Below are positions 34,677-43,776 of a DNA stretch of 64,000 bases, piece after piece. Source of the DNA: Lachnospiraceae bacterium (GTDB lineage: Bacteria > Bacillota > Clostridia > Lachnospirales > Lachnospiraceae); assembly GCA_028689585.1 (NCBI GenBank), contig JAQVCW010000016.1, forward strand, positions 1 through 64,000, read 5' to 3'. Position numbers and translations under genes: made by a program. The stretch's first letter is position 1. Each line of letters starts with the position of its first letter. Under the pieces are notes generated by a model, which was not told the origin of the DNA, ran no database searches, and saw only the letters and a program-made list of their open reading frames with translations.

Positions 34677-35750
34677 TCAATTTTCCTGCATTTTTGCCAG
34701 CTTGGCTGCCTGGTCTGCCGCGATCAGACTGTCGATGATCTCTTCGATATCGCCATTCATAATCTCATCCAGACGGTACAGGGTCAGCTTGATTCTGTGA
34801 TCCGTCACACGCCCCTGAGGGAAATTGTAAGTTCTGATCTTCTCAGAACGGTCTCCGGTGCCGATCTGGCTCTTTCTGGCCTCTGCCTCCGCATCATGCT
34901 GTTTTTCCAGCTCCATCTCATACAGACGGGAACGCAGCACCTTCAGTGCCTTATCCTTATTTTTCAACTGGGACTTTTCATCCTGACAGGAGATCACAAT
35001 ACCGGTGGGAATATGCGTCAGACGAACCGCAGAATCTGTGGTGTTGACACACTGACCGCCGTTTCCGGAAGCCCGGAATACATCAAATTTACACTCATTC
35101 ATATCCAGATGGAAATCAATTTCCTCCGCTTCCGGCATAATTGCCACCGTGATCGTGGAAGTATGGATCCGGCCTCCGGATTCTGTCTCCGGCACACGCT
35201 GAACACGGTGCACCCCGCTTTCATACTTAAGTCTGGAATAAGCGCCCTGCCCATTGATCATGAACACCGCTTCTTTGAAGCCGCCGATGCCGCTTTCGCT
35301 GACATTCATCAGCTCCACCTTCCAGCGGTGTGTCTCCGCATATTTTGCATACATACGGTAAATCTCCGCTGCAAAGAGCGCTGCCTCATCCCCGCCTGCA
35401 CCGGCGCGGATCTCTACGATTACATTTTTTTCATCATTAGGGTCTTTGGGAAGCAGCAGGATCTTCAATTCCTGTTCCAGCTCCTCCACCCGCTTTTTCG
35501 CTTCATTCAATTCTTCCTTCAGCATCTCCCGCATCTCTTCGTCGCTTTCGCTCTCCAGCATGGAAACGCTGTCTTCAATCGTCTGCCTGCAGTCCTTGTA
35601 CTCCCGATAAGCATCGACGATCGGCTGCAGATCACTCTGCTCCTTCATCAGCTTCTGAAAACGTGCCTGATCATTGATCACGGAAGGTTCATTCAGCATA
35701 TTCAAAATCTCTTCCAGATGAATCAGCAGATCTTCTAGTTTATCAAACAT
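34677..35750 (-). CDS. prfA: Peptide chain release factor 1
   Basis: This 357-residue factor ends translation at UAA and UAG. The GGQ catalytic loop is at 231-233 ([20 protein letters not shown]); [20 protein letters not shown] and [20 protein letters not shown] are typical RF1 stretches. Position 234 is Cys where many factors have His. The Gln of GGQ is probably methylated by PrmC, whose gene lies just upstream. Confidence 0.95.
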   Translation of the reverse strand: MFDKLEDLLIHLEEILNMLNEPSVINDQARFQKLMKEQSDLQPIVDAYREYKDCRQTIEDSVSMLESESDEEMREMLKEELNEAKKRVEELEQELKILLLPKDPNDEKNVIVEIRAGAGGDEAALFAAEIYRMYAKYAETHRWKVELMNVSESGIGGFKEAVFMINGQGAYSRLKYESGVHRVQRVPETESGGRIHTSTITVAIMPEAEEIDFHLDMNECKFDVFRASGNGGQCVNTTDSAVRLTHIPTGIVISCQDEKSQLKNKDKALKVLRSRLYEMELEKQHDAEAEARKSQIGTGDRSEKIRTYNFPQGRVTDHRIKLTLYRLDEIMNGDIEEIIDSLIAADQAAKLAKMQEN

Positions 35751-35806
35751 TCTGTTTTTCCTTTCTATATCCTGTAATTGCTTTGCTTCTTAGCTTTGTT
35801 CCTTAT

Positions 35807-36637
35807 TTATATCCTGCGCCCCGTCACTACCCGGTCCAGACCGGCCAGATCCTTTATAATCTTTACTTTCGTGTATTCCTTCTCATGCATCATGGCGGAA
35901 ACCGCCTCGCCCTGATCAAAGCCGATCTCAAACATGAGCCAGCCTCCGCGCTTCAGATAAAAATCACTTTCCCGTATAATCTCCCGATAAAAATGGAGCC
36001 CGTCTTTTCTTCCGTCCAGAGCGCTCCGCGGCTCATGAAACTGAACCTCAGCCATCAGTTTTGGGATAGCCGCTGTCGGAATATACGGCGGATTGGATAC
36101 GATCAGGTCAAATGTACCCTGTATCTTTTCAAATAAATTGCTCTCTATGAAATGCACTTGTGCATCCAGGCGAAGGGCATTGTCTCTGGCGGTCTCCAGG
36201 GCCGCCGGGGAAACATCAGATGCCACCACATACAGATCCGGAACCATCTTTGCCAGGGAAATTCCAATGCAGCCGGAGCCGGTGCACAGATCCAGCACTT
36301 TTTGCCCCGGTGTCAGCACCTGTGCCGCCTGTTCCACCAGGATTTCCGTATCCTGTCTGGGAATCAGCACCTGGTCATTCACCCGAAAGGGCAGCCCCAT
36401 AAATTCCTGTTCTCCGGTAATATGCTGCAGCGGAACGTGTCTGCCCCTCTCCATCAAAAGAAGCTGATACCGGGAATATTGGGAATCCGGCATGAGCTCC
36501 GTTTGCTTCATAAGATAATGCGCCCGGGATATCTGACAGCAATGCTCCAGAAGATACCAGGCATCCACCCTGGCATCCTCTATCTTCTGCTCCCTCAGAT
36601 ACTCTTCTCCTGCTTTCAATGCTTCTCGAAATGTCAT
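35807..36637 (-). CDS. prmC: Release factor glutamine N5-methyltransferase
   Basis: The 276-residue SAM enzyme modifies the GGQ glutamine of release factors. SAM motif VLDLCTGSGCIGISLAKMVP and the catalytic NPPY in DLIVSNPPYIPTAAIPKL are both present, as is the N-terminal helical RF-binding domain (about 1-75). It lies directly before prfA in the conserved rpmE-DUF1385-prmC-prfA order. Confidence 0.94.
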   Translation of the reverse strand: MTFREALKAGEEYLREQKIEDARVDAWYLLEHCCQISRAHYLMKQTELMPDSQYSRYQLLLMERGRHVPLQHITGEQEFMGLPFRVNDQVLIPRQDTEILVEQAAQVLTPGQKVLDLCTGSGCIGISLAKMVPDLYVVASDVSPAALETARDNALRLDAQVHFIESNLFEKIQGTFDLIVSNPPYIPTAAIPKLMAEVQFHEPRSALDGRKDGLHFYREIIRESDFYLKRGGWLMFEIGFDQGEAVSAMMHEKEYTKVKIIKDLAGLDRVVTGRRI

Positions 36638-36651
36638 ACCGGCACCGCCTG

Positions 36652-37758
36652 TCAGGCCTCTGACGTATCCGTCAGGTCATAATGAGCATCAAAATTTTCA
36701 TTCAGATATTTCTTCCAGTTAAATACTGCCTCTACGGAAGCAATTCCAACTTCGATCATGGAATCATCCGGCTCTTTTGTGGTCAGCGCCTGCAGACAGA
36801 GCCCCGGTTTGCTCAGAATATTTACCAGCTTGTTGTCGTAACGTCCGGCCAGACGGATAAATTCATATGACACGCCTGCGATGATCGGAATCAGCAGCAC
36901 ACGGATGATCAGTCTCCAGACGGGTGATTCTACCCGGATAAATAAAAAGAAGATAACACTGACTACCATAACGATCAGCAAAAAGCTGGTTCCGCAGCGC
37001 TTATGTTCTTTTGAACTCTTTCTTACGTTCTCCACATTCAGTTCCAGGCCATGTTCTATGCAGTTAATGCATTTGTGCTCGGCCCCATGGTACATAAAAG
37101 TACGCTGAATTTCTTTCATTCTGGAAATCAGAAGAATGTATCCCAGAAAAATCGCCATACGCAGAATACCTTCTGCAATGGAGATCAGCGTCTCGGAACT
37201 GGTCACCATCTGAAGACCCCTGGACAGAAAGTATGGAAGCAGCATGAACAGTGCCACAGAAATTACAATGGAAAACGTAACAGTAGCTCCCATCAGAAAT
37301 CCGCTGCCTTTTTCCTCTTCTTTGCCCTCTTCCGGGTTCTCACCCGCCGCGCGTTTGGAATTATCCAGACGCTCCTGTTCGGCGCTCTTAGCGGCCTTAT
37401 CCAGTATGGCCTGCCCTTCCGCCACTTTCCCCTGGCTTTTCAGCTTTTCGGCCTTTTTCTCCGCTTTTTTCTGTTCTTTCTCCAGACGTTCTTCCAGTTC
37501 CTCTTCTGTCTCTTCTGCAAAAAAATCTGCCGAATACATCAGTGTTTTCATACCAAGAACCATGGAATCTACAAAATTGAATATCCCCCGGATAATTGGC
37601 GTAGAAAGAATCTTTTTATTTTTTACAATGCTTCTGTACTCTTCTGTCTTTACCGCAATCTCTTTGTTTGCAGTCCGGACCGCCACCGCATAGGTGCCGC
37701 CGTTTCGCATCATGACACCCTCCATGACTGCCTGACCGCCTATATTTGAATATTTCAT
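36652..37758 (-). CDS. DUF1385 membrane protein (YqhQ-like)
   Basis: The 368-residue protein opens with the family signature NIGGQAVMEGVMMRNGGTYA and has four or more membrane segments in its second half (ATVTFSIVISVALFMLLPYF, FLLIVMVVSVIFFLFIRV). A charged Glu/Lys-rich insert lies at about 90-150. YHGAEHKCINCIEHG carries conserved His and Cys residues. Relatives are annotated only as putative metal-dependent enzymes. It ends 15 bases before prmC; function unknown. Confidence 0.88.
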   Translation of the reverse strand: MKYSNIGGQAVMEGVMMRNGGTYAVAVRTANKEIAVKTEEYRSIVKNKKILSTPIIRGIFNFVDSMVLGMKTLMYSADFFAEETEEELEERLEKEQKKAEKKAEKLKSQGKVAEGQAILDKAAKSAEQERLDNSKRAAGENPEEGKEEEKGSGFLMGATVTFSIVISVALFMLLPYFLSRGLQMVTSSETLISIAEGILRMAIFLGYILLISRMKEIQRTFMYHGAEHKCINCIEHGLELNVENVRKSSKEHKRCGTSFLLIVMVVSVIFFLFIRVESPVWRLIIRVLLIPIIAGVSYEFIRLAGRYDNKLVNILSKPGLCLQALTTKEPDDSMIEVGIASVEAVFNWKKYLNENFDAHYDLTDTSEA

Positions 37759-37914
37759 TATTTTCCTCTTTGTCGTTAACCCTTGTGTTGTCTTAATTGT
37801 TCTCGTGTCAGCTTTGTTGTTAACTATTTTATGCTTTTATTATTTTCGTGTCATCTTTTCCGTTAACTGCTGTCTGCTCTGCCAGGTGCGGAAAACTCTG
37901 TCTTTCCCCACAAG

Positions 37915-37946
37915 TAAAAACAGGTTGAGATTCTGCAACCTCAACC
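37915..37946 (-). terminator. Terminator after rpmE
   Basis: GGTTGAG and CTCAACC (37923-37946) pair and are followed on the minus strand by TGTTTTTAC. This separates rpmE from the DUF1385-prmC-prfA genes. Confidence 0.65.
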
Positions 37947-37960
37947 CTATCTTTACTATA

Positions 37961-38167
37961 CTATTTAGCTTCAATACCATATTTTCTGTTGAATTTGTCA
38001 ATACGTCCACGAGCTGCTGCACTCTTCTGCTGTCCAGTATAGAATGAATGACATTTTGAGCAAACCTCAACGTGAATTTCTTTTTTGGTTGATCCGGTTA
38101 CAAATGTGTTTCCACAGTTACAGGTAACAGTTGTCTGATAATAATTTGGATGGATTCCTTCCTTCAT
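37961..38167 (-). CDS. rpmE: Ribosomal protein L31
   Basis: The 68-residue protein starts [20 protein letters not shown] at ATG 38167, seven bases after AGAGGTG. It keeps the zinc-type cysteines (CNCG and CSKC), so it is the zinc-binding form of L31. It lies between rho and the DUF1385-prmC-prfA genes, a conserved order, but here a 330-base repeat element separates it from rho. It has its own promoter. Confidence 0.95.
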   Translation of the reverse strand: MKEGIHPNYYQTTVTCNCGNTFVTGSTKKEIHVEVCSKCHSFYTGQQKSAAARGRIDKFNRKYGIEAK

Positions 38168-38328
38168 TTCTTTCACCTCTTCTTATTTTTTTGTGAACTG
38201 CTTACGGCCGTGCCGTCCATTTCCGGTCAATGCTGCTCTGATGCTGCCGCAGCAAGCTTCCCCGGACTATCCCTGCAAGTCCCTGCAGTTGACTGCTCTC
38301 CCGATTTACTTTCAAGAACAGCGTTGAA

Positions 38329-38358
38329 ATTATAACATAAAAATTTTCAAATTGCAAG
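38329..38358 (-). promoter_or_regulatory. rpmE promoter
   Basis: TTGCAA (38353-38358), 18 bases and TATAAT (38329-38334) on the minus strand. It begins right beside a copy of the rho 3' end (38359-38387). Confidence 0.6.
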
Positions 38359-38387
38359 ATGTCTAAATAAAATTTCTGCCGGCCGCT
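38359..38387. repeat. Extra copy of the rho 3' end
   Basis: These 29 bases match 38729-38755, the last codons and stop of rho (RRQKFI then TAG), except for two one-base insertions. The two copies flank the 330-base element in the same orientation. Confidence 0.75.
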
Positions 38388-38717
38388 ACAGTTCAGCTTT
38401 TTACTTGACGCACAGCTTCCGGGCGGCTGCCTCAGGTATGCCGCAGGTGCATTTGCAGAAAGCCTAAAATATGTTCCGATTGCAAAGCAATCGAGAACAC
38501 GGAGTCTCGCAGAGACGAAGGTAGCATCTTGGGTTCCACAAGATGTTCCATAGGAATTGGGAGTCATTTGTTTGAACCGAAGGTGAGTTATGGCTCCCAA
38601 TTCCTGCTTTTGGAACACCTTGCGGAAGCCTTAGATGCTCTTGGCTTTCGAAACAGCACCTGCAGTATACCTGGGGCAGCCGCCCGGAAAGCGTCCTCAT
38701 TCCAAAGCTGAACTGTA
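38388..38717 (-). repeat. Long form of the dispersed TACAGTTC element
   Basis: The 330-base element has terminal inverted repeats TACAGTTCAGCTTT / AAAGCTGAACTGTA. Inside are several strong hairpins, for example GGAATTGGGAG / CTCCCAATTCC and CGATTGC / GCAATCG. Its inner part matches 43820-43992 and its ends match 18970-19047. Frames in it (such as MFQKQELGAITHLRF) recur with the repeat and are not genes. It may also end rho transcripts. Confidence 0.75.
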
Positions 38718-38733
38718 ACCGCCGCTATGATGT

Positions 38734-40323
38734 CTAAATAAATTTCTGCCGCCGCACTCTGGCTACCAGTTCACGGTTATCCTTGGTGTGCACAAACATG
38801 TTCAGGATATTTTCCACGGCATCATCGCTCTTCATACCGTTTAAGGCTTTTCGCATAATATAGACTGCTTCCTGCTCTTCCGCATCCAGCAAAAGATCCT
38901 CTCTTCTCGTTCCTGACTTCTGGATGTCGATAGCGGGAAAAACACGGCGTTCTGAAAGCTTGCGGTCCAGCACCAGCTCCATATTGCCGGTTCCCTTAAA
39001 TTCCTCATAGACCACATCATCCATCTTGCTTCCGGTATCTACCAGCGCCGTGGCCAGTATGGTCAGGCTGCCGCCCTCACGCATCTTACGCGCCGCGCCG
39101 AAGAAACGCTTTGGCATATGCAGGGCCGCCGGATCCAGGCCGCCGGACAGAGTACGTCCGCTTGGCGGCACCGTAAGGTTGTACGCCCGGGCCAGTCTGG
39201 TAATGGAATCCAGAAGAATGGTCACATCCTTCTTATGCTCTACCAGTCTCTTTGCCCGCTCTATTCCCATCTCGGAAACTCTTTTATGGTGTTCCGGCAA
39301 TTCATCAAAGGTGGAGTAAATCACCTCCACATTATCTCCTACAATTGCCTCCCGGATATCGGTCACTTCCTCCGGCCGCTCATCGATCAGAAGAATGATC
39401 AGTGTCATATTCTTATCATTCTGTAAAATTGACTTTGCCACATCCTTCAGCAGCGTAGTCTTTCCTGCTTTCGGCGGTGACACAATCATACCTCTCTGCC
39501 CTTTTCCAATCGGAGAGATCAGATCCACGATCCGCATAGCTGTATTTTTACTGCCATATCGTTCCATTCGCAGTCTCTGATTTGGGAAAATCGGAGTCAT
39601 ATCCTCAAAATTATATCGTCTGGAAGCTTCTGCCGGGCTCATCCCATTGATTGTCTTCAAAAACAGCAGTGCGCTGAATTTCTCCTGCTGCGCCTTGATT
39701 CTTGTGTTTCCGGAAATAATGTCTCCTGTTTTCAGTCCAAAACGTCTGATCTGCGATGGTGATACATACACATCGTTCTCGCCCGGGAGATAATTGTCGC
39801 TCCGGATGAAGCCATACCCATCCGGCATGACTTCCAGAATACCGCTGGCTACATTTCCGCTGTCCAACTGAGCCAGATCCACTGGGGGACGGTCGCTCCG
39901 CTCGCTGCTCTGAGTATTTCTCTCGCCATTCTGATCGCTGCGCTCTCCGTTCTGAGTGGTTCTTTCGCTGTTCTGGGCGCTGCGCTCTCCGTTTTGGGCG
40001 GTTCTTTCGCTATTCTGAGCCGTTCTTTCACTGCTCTGGGCGCTGCGCTCTCCGTTTTGAGCCGTTCTTTCGCTGCTCTGTGTTCTACGCTCACTATTTT
40101 GAACGTTTTCTCCGTTTTGTATATTTTTATCTGCAGCAGCCGTCGGCTGCGCTGTATTTACCGGATTTCCCTGATCCTTTTTTTCTTTGGCCTCTTTTTC
40201 ATCTTCCGCCAGCATGGCTTCGATCACTTCACTCTTCTTCATGGCAGAAACGGACTTAATCCCCCGCGCTTTCGCTAGTTCTTTCAATGCCGCTGCCGAC
40301 AGAGTCTCATATTTTTCTCTCAT
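38734..40323 (-). CDS. rho: Transcription termination factor Rho with low-complexity insert
   Basis: The 529-residue hexameric RNA helicase ends transcription. Residues 1-45 are the helical Rho_N domain. Residues 69-145 are eleven seven-residue repeats (QNGERSA/NSERTAQ type), rich in Gln, Asn, Ser and Arg. Then come the RNA-binding cold-shock domain ([20 protein letters not shown]) and the ATPase with [18 protein letters not shown] and [11 protein letters not shown]. Ordinary Rho has about 420 residues, so the extra length is the repeat. Such Asn/Gln-rich inserts in clostridial Rho can be prion-forming (shown for C. botulinum). Confidence 0.95.
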   Translation of the reverse strand: MREKYETLSAAALKELAKARGIKSVSAMKKSEVIEAMLAEDEKEAKEKKDQGNPVNTAQPTAAADKNIQNGENVQNSERRTQSSERTAQNGERSAQSSERTAQNSERTAQNGERSAQNSERTTQNGERSDQNGERNTQSSERSDRPPVDLAQLDSGNVASGILEVMPDGYGFIRSDNYLPGENDVYVSPSQIRRFGLKTGDIISGNTRIKAQQEKFSALLFLKTINGMSPAEASRRYNFEDMTPIFPNQRLRMERYGSKNTAMRIVDLISPIGKGQRGMIVSPPKAGKTTLLKDVAKSILQNDKNMTLIILLIDERPEEVTDIREAIVGDNVEVIYSTFDELPEHHKRVSEMGIERAKRLVEHKKDVTILLDSITRLARAYNLTVPPSGRTLSGGLDPAALHMPKRFFGAARKMREGGSLTILATALVDTGSKMDDVVYEEFKGTGNMELVLDRKLSERRVFPAIDIQKSGTRREDLLLDAEEQEAVYIMRKALNGMKSDDAVENILNMFVHTKDNRELVARVRRQKFI

Positions 40324-40404
40324 TCTAAATACCTCATCTGTTCTGTTGCTTTTTTCTGGTTGGGAGTATTGTCAGAATTGACTTGAAACACAATAATATT
40401 TAAT

Positions 40405-40433
40405 ATTATAACACATCATTTCGGGAAATGAAA
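40405..40433 (-). promoter_or_regulatory. rho promoter with internal palindrome
   Basis: -10 TATAAT (40405-40410) lies 17 bases from a weak -35 TTTCAT (40428-40433). A perfect 14-base palindrome, CATTTCCCGAAATG, fills the spacer (40417-40430) and could be an operator. The rest of 40434-40516 is AT-rich with no other signal seen. Confidence 0.4.
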
Positions 40434-40516
40434 GTATTTTTTTATATTTAACTCATTATATTTAACTTATTATTTTATTTTGTCGTATTTGATTTATATT
40501 TTGAAATGCCGCTGTT

Positions 40517-40888
40517 TTAACCTCTCAACTGCAGTATCATTCCGCCTGCCATGCCGCAGGCAGCGCATACCAGAAATGACAGCAGCACCCCTGTGGTATC
40601 CGCTTCCAGTTGGCGCCCTCCCGCCAGGGACAGAAAACACAGTGCCGCAAAGTATACTGCTCCGTAGCAAAGTCCCCTGATGAATTTTCTCCGCTCTCCC
40701 ACCTTTCCGGCCGCAATTCCTCCCACAAAGCAGGCCAGCCCATAGATGACCCAGATTCCCGTCTGAATCCGCTCCCTTCCCCATTCCATCTGATACATAA
40801 GAAGCGCCAGTATCACGATCCCCAGCACCGTCACCACCGCCTCCACGATCAGAGGCTTCACCAGCTCCACCATTTTTCTTCCATTCAT
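40517..40888 (-). CDS. TIGR04086-family membrane protein
   Basis: The 123-residue protein has four predicted membrane segments (about 11-30, 43-61, 71-88, 98-118). Glycine-rich IYGLACFVGGIAAGKVGERR and FLVCAACGMAGGM fit the TIGR04086 family found in sporulating and other Firmicutes; its function is unknown. It is upstream of rho but separated by an AT-rich promoter region, and lies head-to-head with the CNNM gene. Confidence 0.75.
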   Translation of the reverse strand: MNGRKMVELVKPLIVEAVVTVLGIVILALLMYQMEWGRERIQTGIWVIYGLACFVGGIAAGKVGERRKFIRGLCYGAVYFAALCFLSLAGGRQLEADTTGVLLSFLVCAACGMAGGMILQLRG

Positions 40889-40978
40889 ATTTTTATTTTC
40901 CCCCTGCGTTCGTTATTGCCGCTGCAAAACCGACACAGCCTCTGCAATAACATTTTTATCAAAATATATGCCTTTTCA

Positions 40979-41007
40979 TTGCAATTATGAAGAATATATT
41001 GTATTCT
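40979..41007 (+). promoter_or_regulatory. Promoter of the CNNM/HlyC-like gene
   Basis: TTGCAA (40979-40984), 17 bases and TATTCT (41002-41007). Transcription would start near 41013, which rules out the upstream ATG at 40987 and supports the TTG start at 41038. Confidence 0.6.
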
Positions 41008-41037
41008 AGTAACAAAAAACATAAAGGAGATGGTAAT

Positions 41038-42297
41038 TTGGCTTCTGAAGACGCCATACAAATCTGTTTACTGATCGTTCTTCTTTTTTTCTCCGCATTC
41101 TTTTCATCCGCAGAGACATCGATGACCACAGTAAACAAAATCCGCATCAAATCACTTGCTGAGGAGGGAAATAAAAAAGCTCAGATTTTATTGAAAATCA
41201 TCGATCAGTCCGGAAAAATGCTCAGCGCTATTCTGATTGGAAATAATATTGTAAATATTTCCGCTTCATCGCTGGCCACCACGATTGCAATCCGTTTTTT
41301 CGGAAATACTGCGGTAGGTATTGTAACAGGTATCATGACTCTGCTTGTTCTGGTTTTTGGAGAGATTACCCCAAAGACCATGGCTACGATTTATTCCGAA
41401 AAAATCGCGCTGGCTTACAGCAGCATTATCTGGTATCTCATGCGAATTATGACGCCTCTGATTTTCATCGTAGATCATCTGTCCATGCTTTTTTTGAAGC
41501 TGCTCCATGTGGATCCCAATGCGGGCAATAACGCTATGACGGAGCAGGAGCTGAGAACGCTGGTGGATGTCAGTCATGAGGATGGCGTGATTGAGAGCGA
41601 AGAACGGCAGATGATTTATAATGTATTTGACTTTGGTGATGCTCAGGCAAAAGATATCATGGTTCCCAGAGCGGATATGGTATCCGTAAGCGTCACCGAC
41701 AGCTACGAAACAATTATACAGGTCTTTCGGGAGCAGAAGTTTTCCCGGCTGCCGGTATATGAGAATGATAAAGATAACATCGTAGGCATTATCAATATCA
41801 AAGACTTCCTTTTTTGTGAAGAGAAAGATCGTTTTCAGGCCGCTGACGTAATGTATGAGCCATATTTCACTTATGAATTTAAGAAAACGGCCGAACTTAT
41901 GGTTGAAATGCGTGAGAAATCCATTAGTCTTACCATTGTATTAGATGAATACGGAGCTGCCATCGGTATGATAACCCTGGAGGATCTTCTGGAAGAACTG
42001 GTGGGTGAGATCCGCGATGAGTATGATGAAGACGAAAAGGATCTGATTCAAAAAATCAATGACCGGGAATATCTGATTGAAGGTTCCGTCAAGCTGGACG
42101 ATATCAATGATGCTCTTGGCCTGAGTCTGGAATCAGATGATTATGATTCCATCGGCGGTTATATTATCGGACAGTTGGATCATCTTCCGGCCGAAGGAGA
42201 AGCCGTCAAGACCGAGGATGGTTTGCTGCTGAAGGTAGACGTTATGGAGAAAAACCGGATTGGTAAGGTTCATCTCTATCTCCCCGAACCAGTATAG
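41038..42297 (+). CDS. CNNM/HlyC-CorC family transporter-like protein
   Basis: The only plus-strand operon gene here. I start at TTG 41038, 7 bases after AAAGGAG. The 419-residue protein has a DUF21/CNNM membrane domain (about 5-180; AFFSSAETSMTTVNKIRIKS, LVFGEITPKTMATIYSEKIA), two CBS domains (VPRADMVSVSVTDSYETIIQ; KKTAELMVEMREKSISLTIV with LDEYGAAIGMITLEDLLEEL) and a C-terminal transporter-associated domain. Relatives move or sense divalent cations such as Mg2+; the name hemolysin C is historical. Confidence 0.88.
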   Translation: MASEDAIQICLLIVLLFFSAFFSSAETSMTTVNKIRIKSLAEEGNKKAQILLKIIDQSGKMLSAILIGNNIVNISASSLATTIAIRFFGNTAVGIVTGIMTLLVLVFGEITPKTMATIYSEKIALAYSSIIWYLMRIMTPLIFIVDHLSMLFLKLLHVDPNAGNNAMTEQELRTLVDVSHEDGVIESEERQMIYNVFDFGDAQAKDIMVPRADMVSVSVTDSYETIIQVFREQKFSRLPVYENDKDNIVGIINIKDFLFCEEKDRFQAADVMYEPYFTYEFKKTAELMVEMREKSISLTIVLDEYGAAIGMITLEDLLEELVGEIRDEYDEDEKDLIQKINDREYLIEGSVKLDDINDALGLSLESDDYDSIGGYIIGQLDHLPAEGEAVKTEDGLLLKVDVMEKNRIGKVHLYLPEPV

Positions 42298-42340
42298 GCA
42301 GATCTGTCAAAACTGTTATACAAAGTGCAGCATCGATCCG

Positions 42341-42413
42341 GAAGAGCAGTAAAAGAAATACAGCAGGCAGCCATGTTACCCGGCTGCCTGCTGTATTTCT
42401 TTTACTGCTCTTC
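42341..42413. terminator. Bidirectional terminator, 32-base perfect inverted repeat
   Basis: Bases 42341-42372 and 42382-42413 are exact reverse complements with a 9-base loop. The stem includes CAGCAGGCAGCC next to A/T-rich AAAAGAAATA, so each strand ends in a TTTCTTTT-containing arm. It lies between convergent genes. The stem is far longer than a normal terminator. Confidence 0.7.
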
Positions 42414-42451
42414 GTTGTACATTTCAATATCTATATTTTTATCCTTTGTAA

Positions 42452-43423
42452 TTATTTCCAGATTGCGGAATATACACTGATAATGGAATTTACTCTTGCA
42501 TCTGTTACATTATTCAGCGCCATCACAACTGCATTATATGTATTCGGTCTTGCCTGCTGTAATGCAGATGGATTCTCACAGTAATTCTTAAAGGACTCTG
42601 CGAAATATTCGGAACTGTTCTGCAGAACATAGGCTTTGTTGTACGCAGTGTACAGTGACTTTTCTGTATTGTATGCACTGGCGATCGCCTGTTTCACTGC
42701 GGAGGTTCCGCCGGCAAATTCAAGGAAATGTCCCAGCTCATGATATACGGTGCTGTTTAGTGATCTCACAGTGATTGTTCTCTTGGAAGCATCGAAACAT
42801 CCGGCGTAAGATACATTGGGGTTTACCACCAGTTGACAGCCCATCTGAGTGAATGCATTTAATACTCTTGCATCACTGGCAGATGCCACGCTTTTAATAT
42901 TGTATGTACCGGCTGCTGAGGTATTGGAAGCATTCGAGGTCAGCGAGGTGTTTGTCTTTACCGCCGTCGCCTTGATCGGTGTAGTTGTCGTGGTCACGGT
43001 AGTCACTACTGTAGTCTTTGTGGTCTTGATATTGCTTTTTTTCTTTGTGCTGGTCTTTACGGTAGTCGCTACTTTTGTGTTGGTCTTTACCTGAATGCTG
43101 GTGCTTTTCTGCGTCTTGTTCGTCTGTTTTGTCGATGTTTTTGTCGTAGTGGCGGTCTTTTTCGCCTTGGTTTTCATCTTTGTTTTCTTTGTGGTAGTCT
43201 TTCGTGTCACCGTCTTGGTCGTCTTGGTCCCTGTCGCCAGCGGCACTTCATCTTCTGCCACAGTTACGATATCCGGATCTGTAAAAGTAACCAACTCCGG
43301 AATATCTGTCTTCACCGAATTGTGATAAGTAATCAGACCTGTGCCGGCAATAATAGCTGCCAGTGCCAGGCATCCGGCTTTCTTCAAAATACCTCTTTGC
43401 CCTTCAAATAGTTTTTTCTTCAT
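42452..43423 (-). CDS. Secreted zinc peptidase of the anthrax-LF/PPEP-like group
   Basis: From ATG 43423 (AAAGGATGAG upstream) the 323-residue protein has a membrane anchor or signal peptide (about 12-33), a Thr/Lys-rich linker (about 64-165) that could cross the wall, and a catalytic domain with HELGH at 228-232 and NSSEYFAESFKNYCENP at 269-285. The EYFAES block and the following PNTY match the third-ligand region of Pro-Pro endopeptidases such as C. difficile PPEP-1. Those cleave surface adhesins under c-di-GMP control; here too a c-di-GMP-I riboswitch precedes the gene. The target is unknown. Confidence 0.75.
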   Translation of the reverse strand: MKKKLFEGQRGILKKAGCLALAAIIAGTGLITYHNSVKTDIPELVTFTDPDIVTVAEDEVPLATGTKTTKTVTRKTTTKKTKMKTKAKKTATTTKTSTKQTNKTQKSTSIQVKTNTKVATTVKTSTKKKSNIKTTKTTVVTTVTTTTTPIKATAVKTNTSLTSNASNTSAAGTYNIKSVASASDARVLNAFTQMGCQLVVNPNVSYAGCFDASKRTITVRSLNSTVYHELGHFLEFAGGTSAVKQAIASAYNTEKSLYTAYNKAYVLQNSSEYFAESFKNYCENPSALQQARPNTYNAVVMALNNVTDARVNSIISVYSAIWK

Positions 43424-43568
43424 ATCTCTCATCCTTTCTTCAATCAACTCCACACTGATAGTTTCAGGATGCTTCATTATTAAGCAGAACAGGTTAAATT
43501 ATTCTGACTGCTCAGAGTGCTATTTACTGCTCAGGCTGCTGTAGCTCTCATAATATATTTCTAGCAAA

Positions 43569-43601
43569 TAAAAAACCACATATATCTTTCGATATAGGCG
43601 G
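43569..43601 (-). terminator. Expression-platform terminator of the c-di-GMP riboswitch
   Basis: On the minus strand CCGCCTATATC-GAAA-GATATATGTGG (one mismatch, one wobble) is followed by TTTTTT. It lies about 50 bases after the aptamer and 145 bases before the peptidase start. Confidence 0.7.
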
Positions 43602-43649
43602 CCGCACTTTTAATGATACGCATCTTAAATCATCTTAAACACTGATTTT

Positions 43650-43735
43650 AAAATGTGGCAACCGGCTGTCATAGTATCTCTACCTTAGACCCTTTAGCTT
43701 TGCGTCCCTGCATTTCTACAGGTTTGCCCTTGTTC
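43650..43735 (-). ncRNA. Cyclic-di-GMP-I (GEMM) riboswitch
   Basis: The minus strand reads GGGCAAACC (43721-43729), a GNRA-type GAAA loop, GGGACGCAAAGC, then GGGTCTAAGG, CTATGACAGCCGG and GGTTGCC (43657-43663). These are the conserved blocks of the GEMM-I aptamer in order, including the tetraloop and its GACGCAAAGC receptor side. A terminator follows. Whether c-di-GMP turns expression on or off cannot be told by eye. Confidence 0.92.
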
Positions 43736-43747
43736 TTTTGTACCATC

Positions 43748-43776
43748 AGAATACACTATCCAGGATGCATTGTCAA
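43748..43776 (-). promoter_or_regulatory. Promoter of the riboswitch and peptidase gene
   Basis: TTGACA (43771-43776), 17 bases and TATTCT (43748-43753) on the minus strand, placing the RNA start about 12 bases before the aptamer. Confidence 0.7.

Noticed and set aside
38202-38711. Several reading frames across 38202-38711
   Set aside because: They lie in the repeat element, appear again as fragments at 43827-44042 and have no ribosome sites; they are by-products of the repeat.
39889-40119. 21-base DNA repeats that could be scored as CRISPR or minisatellite
   Set aside because: They are in-frame codons of the Rho heptapeptide repeat, with no spacers.
40987-41037. ATG at 40987 as the start of the CNNM/HlyC-like gene
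   Set aside because: It lies within the -10/-35 spacer of a consensus promoter and lacks a ribosome site; TTG 41038 follows AAAGGAG.
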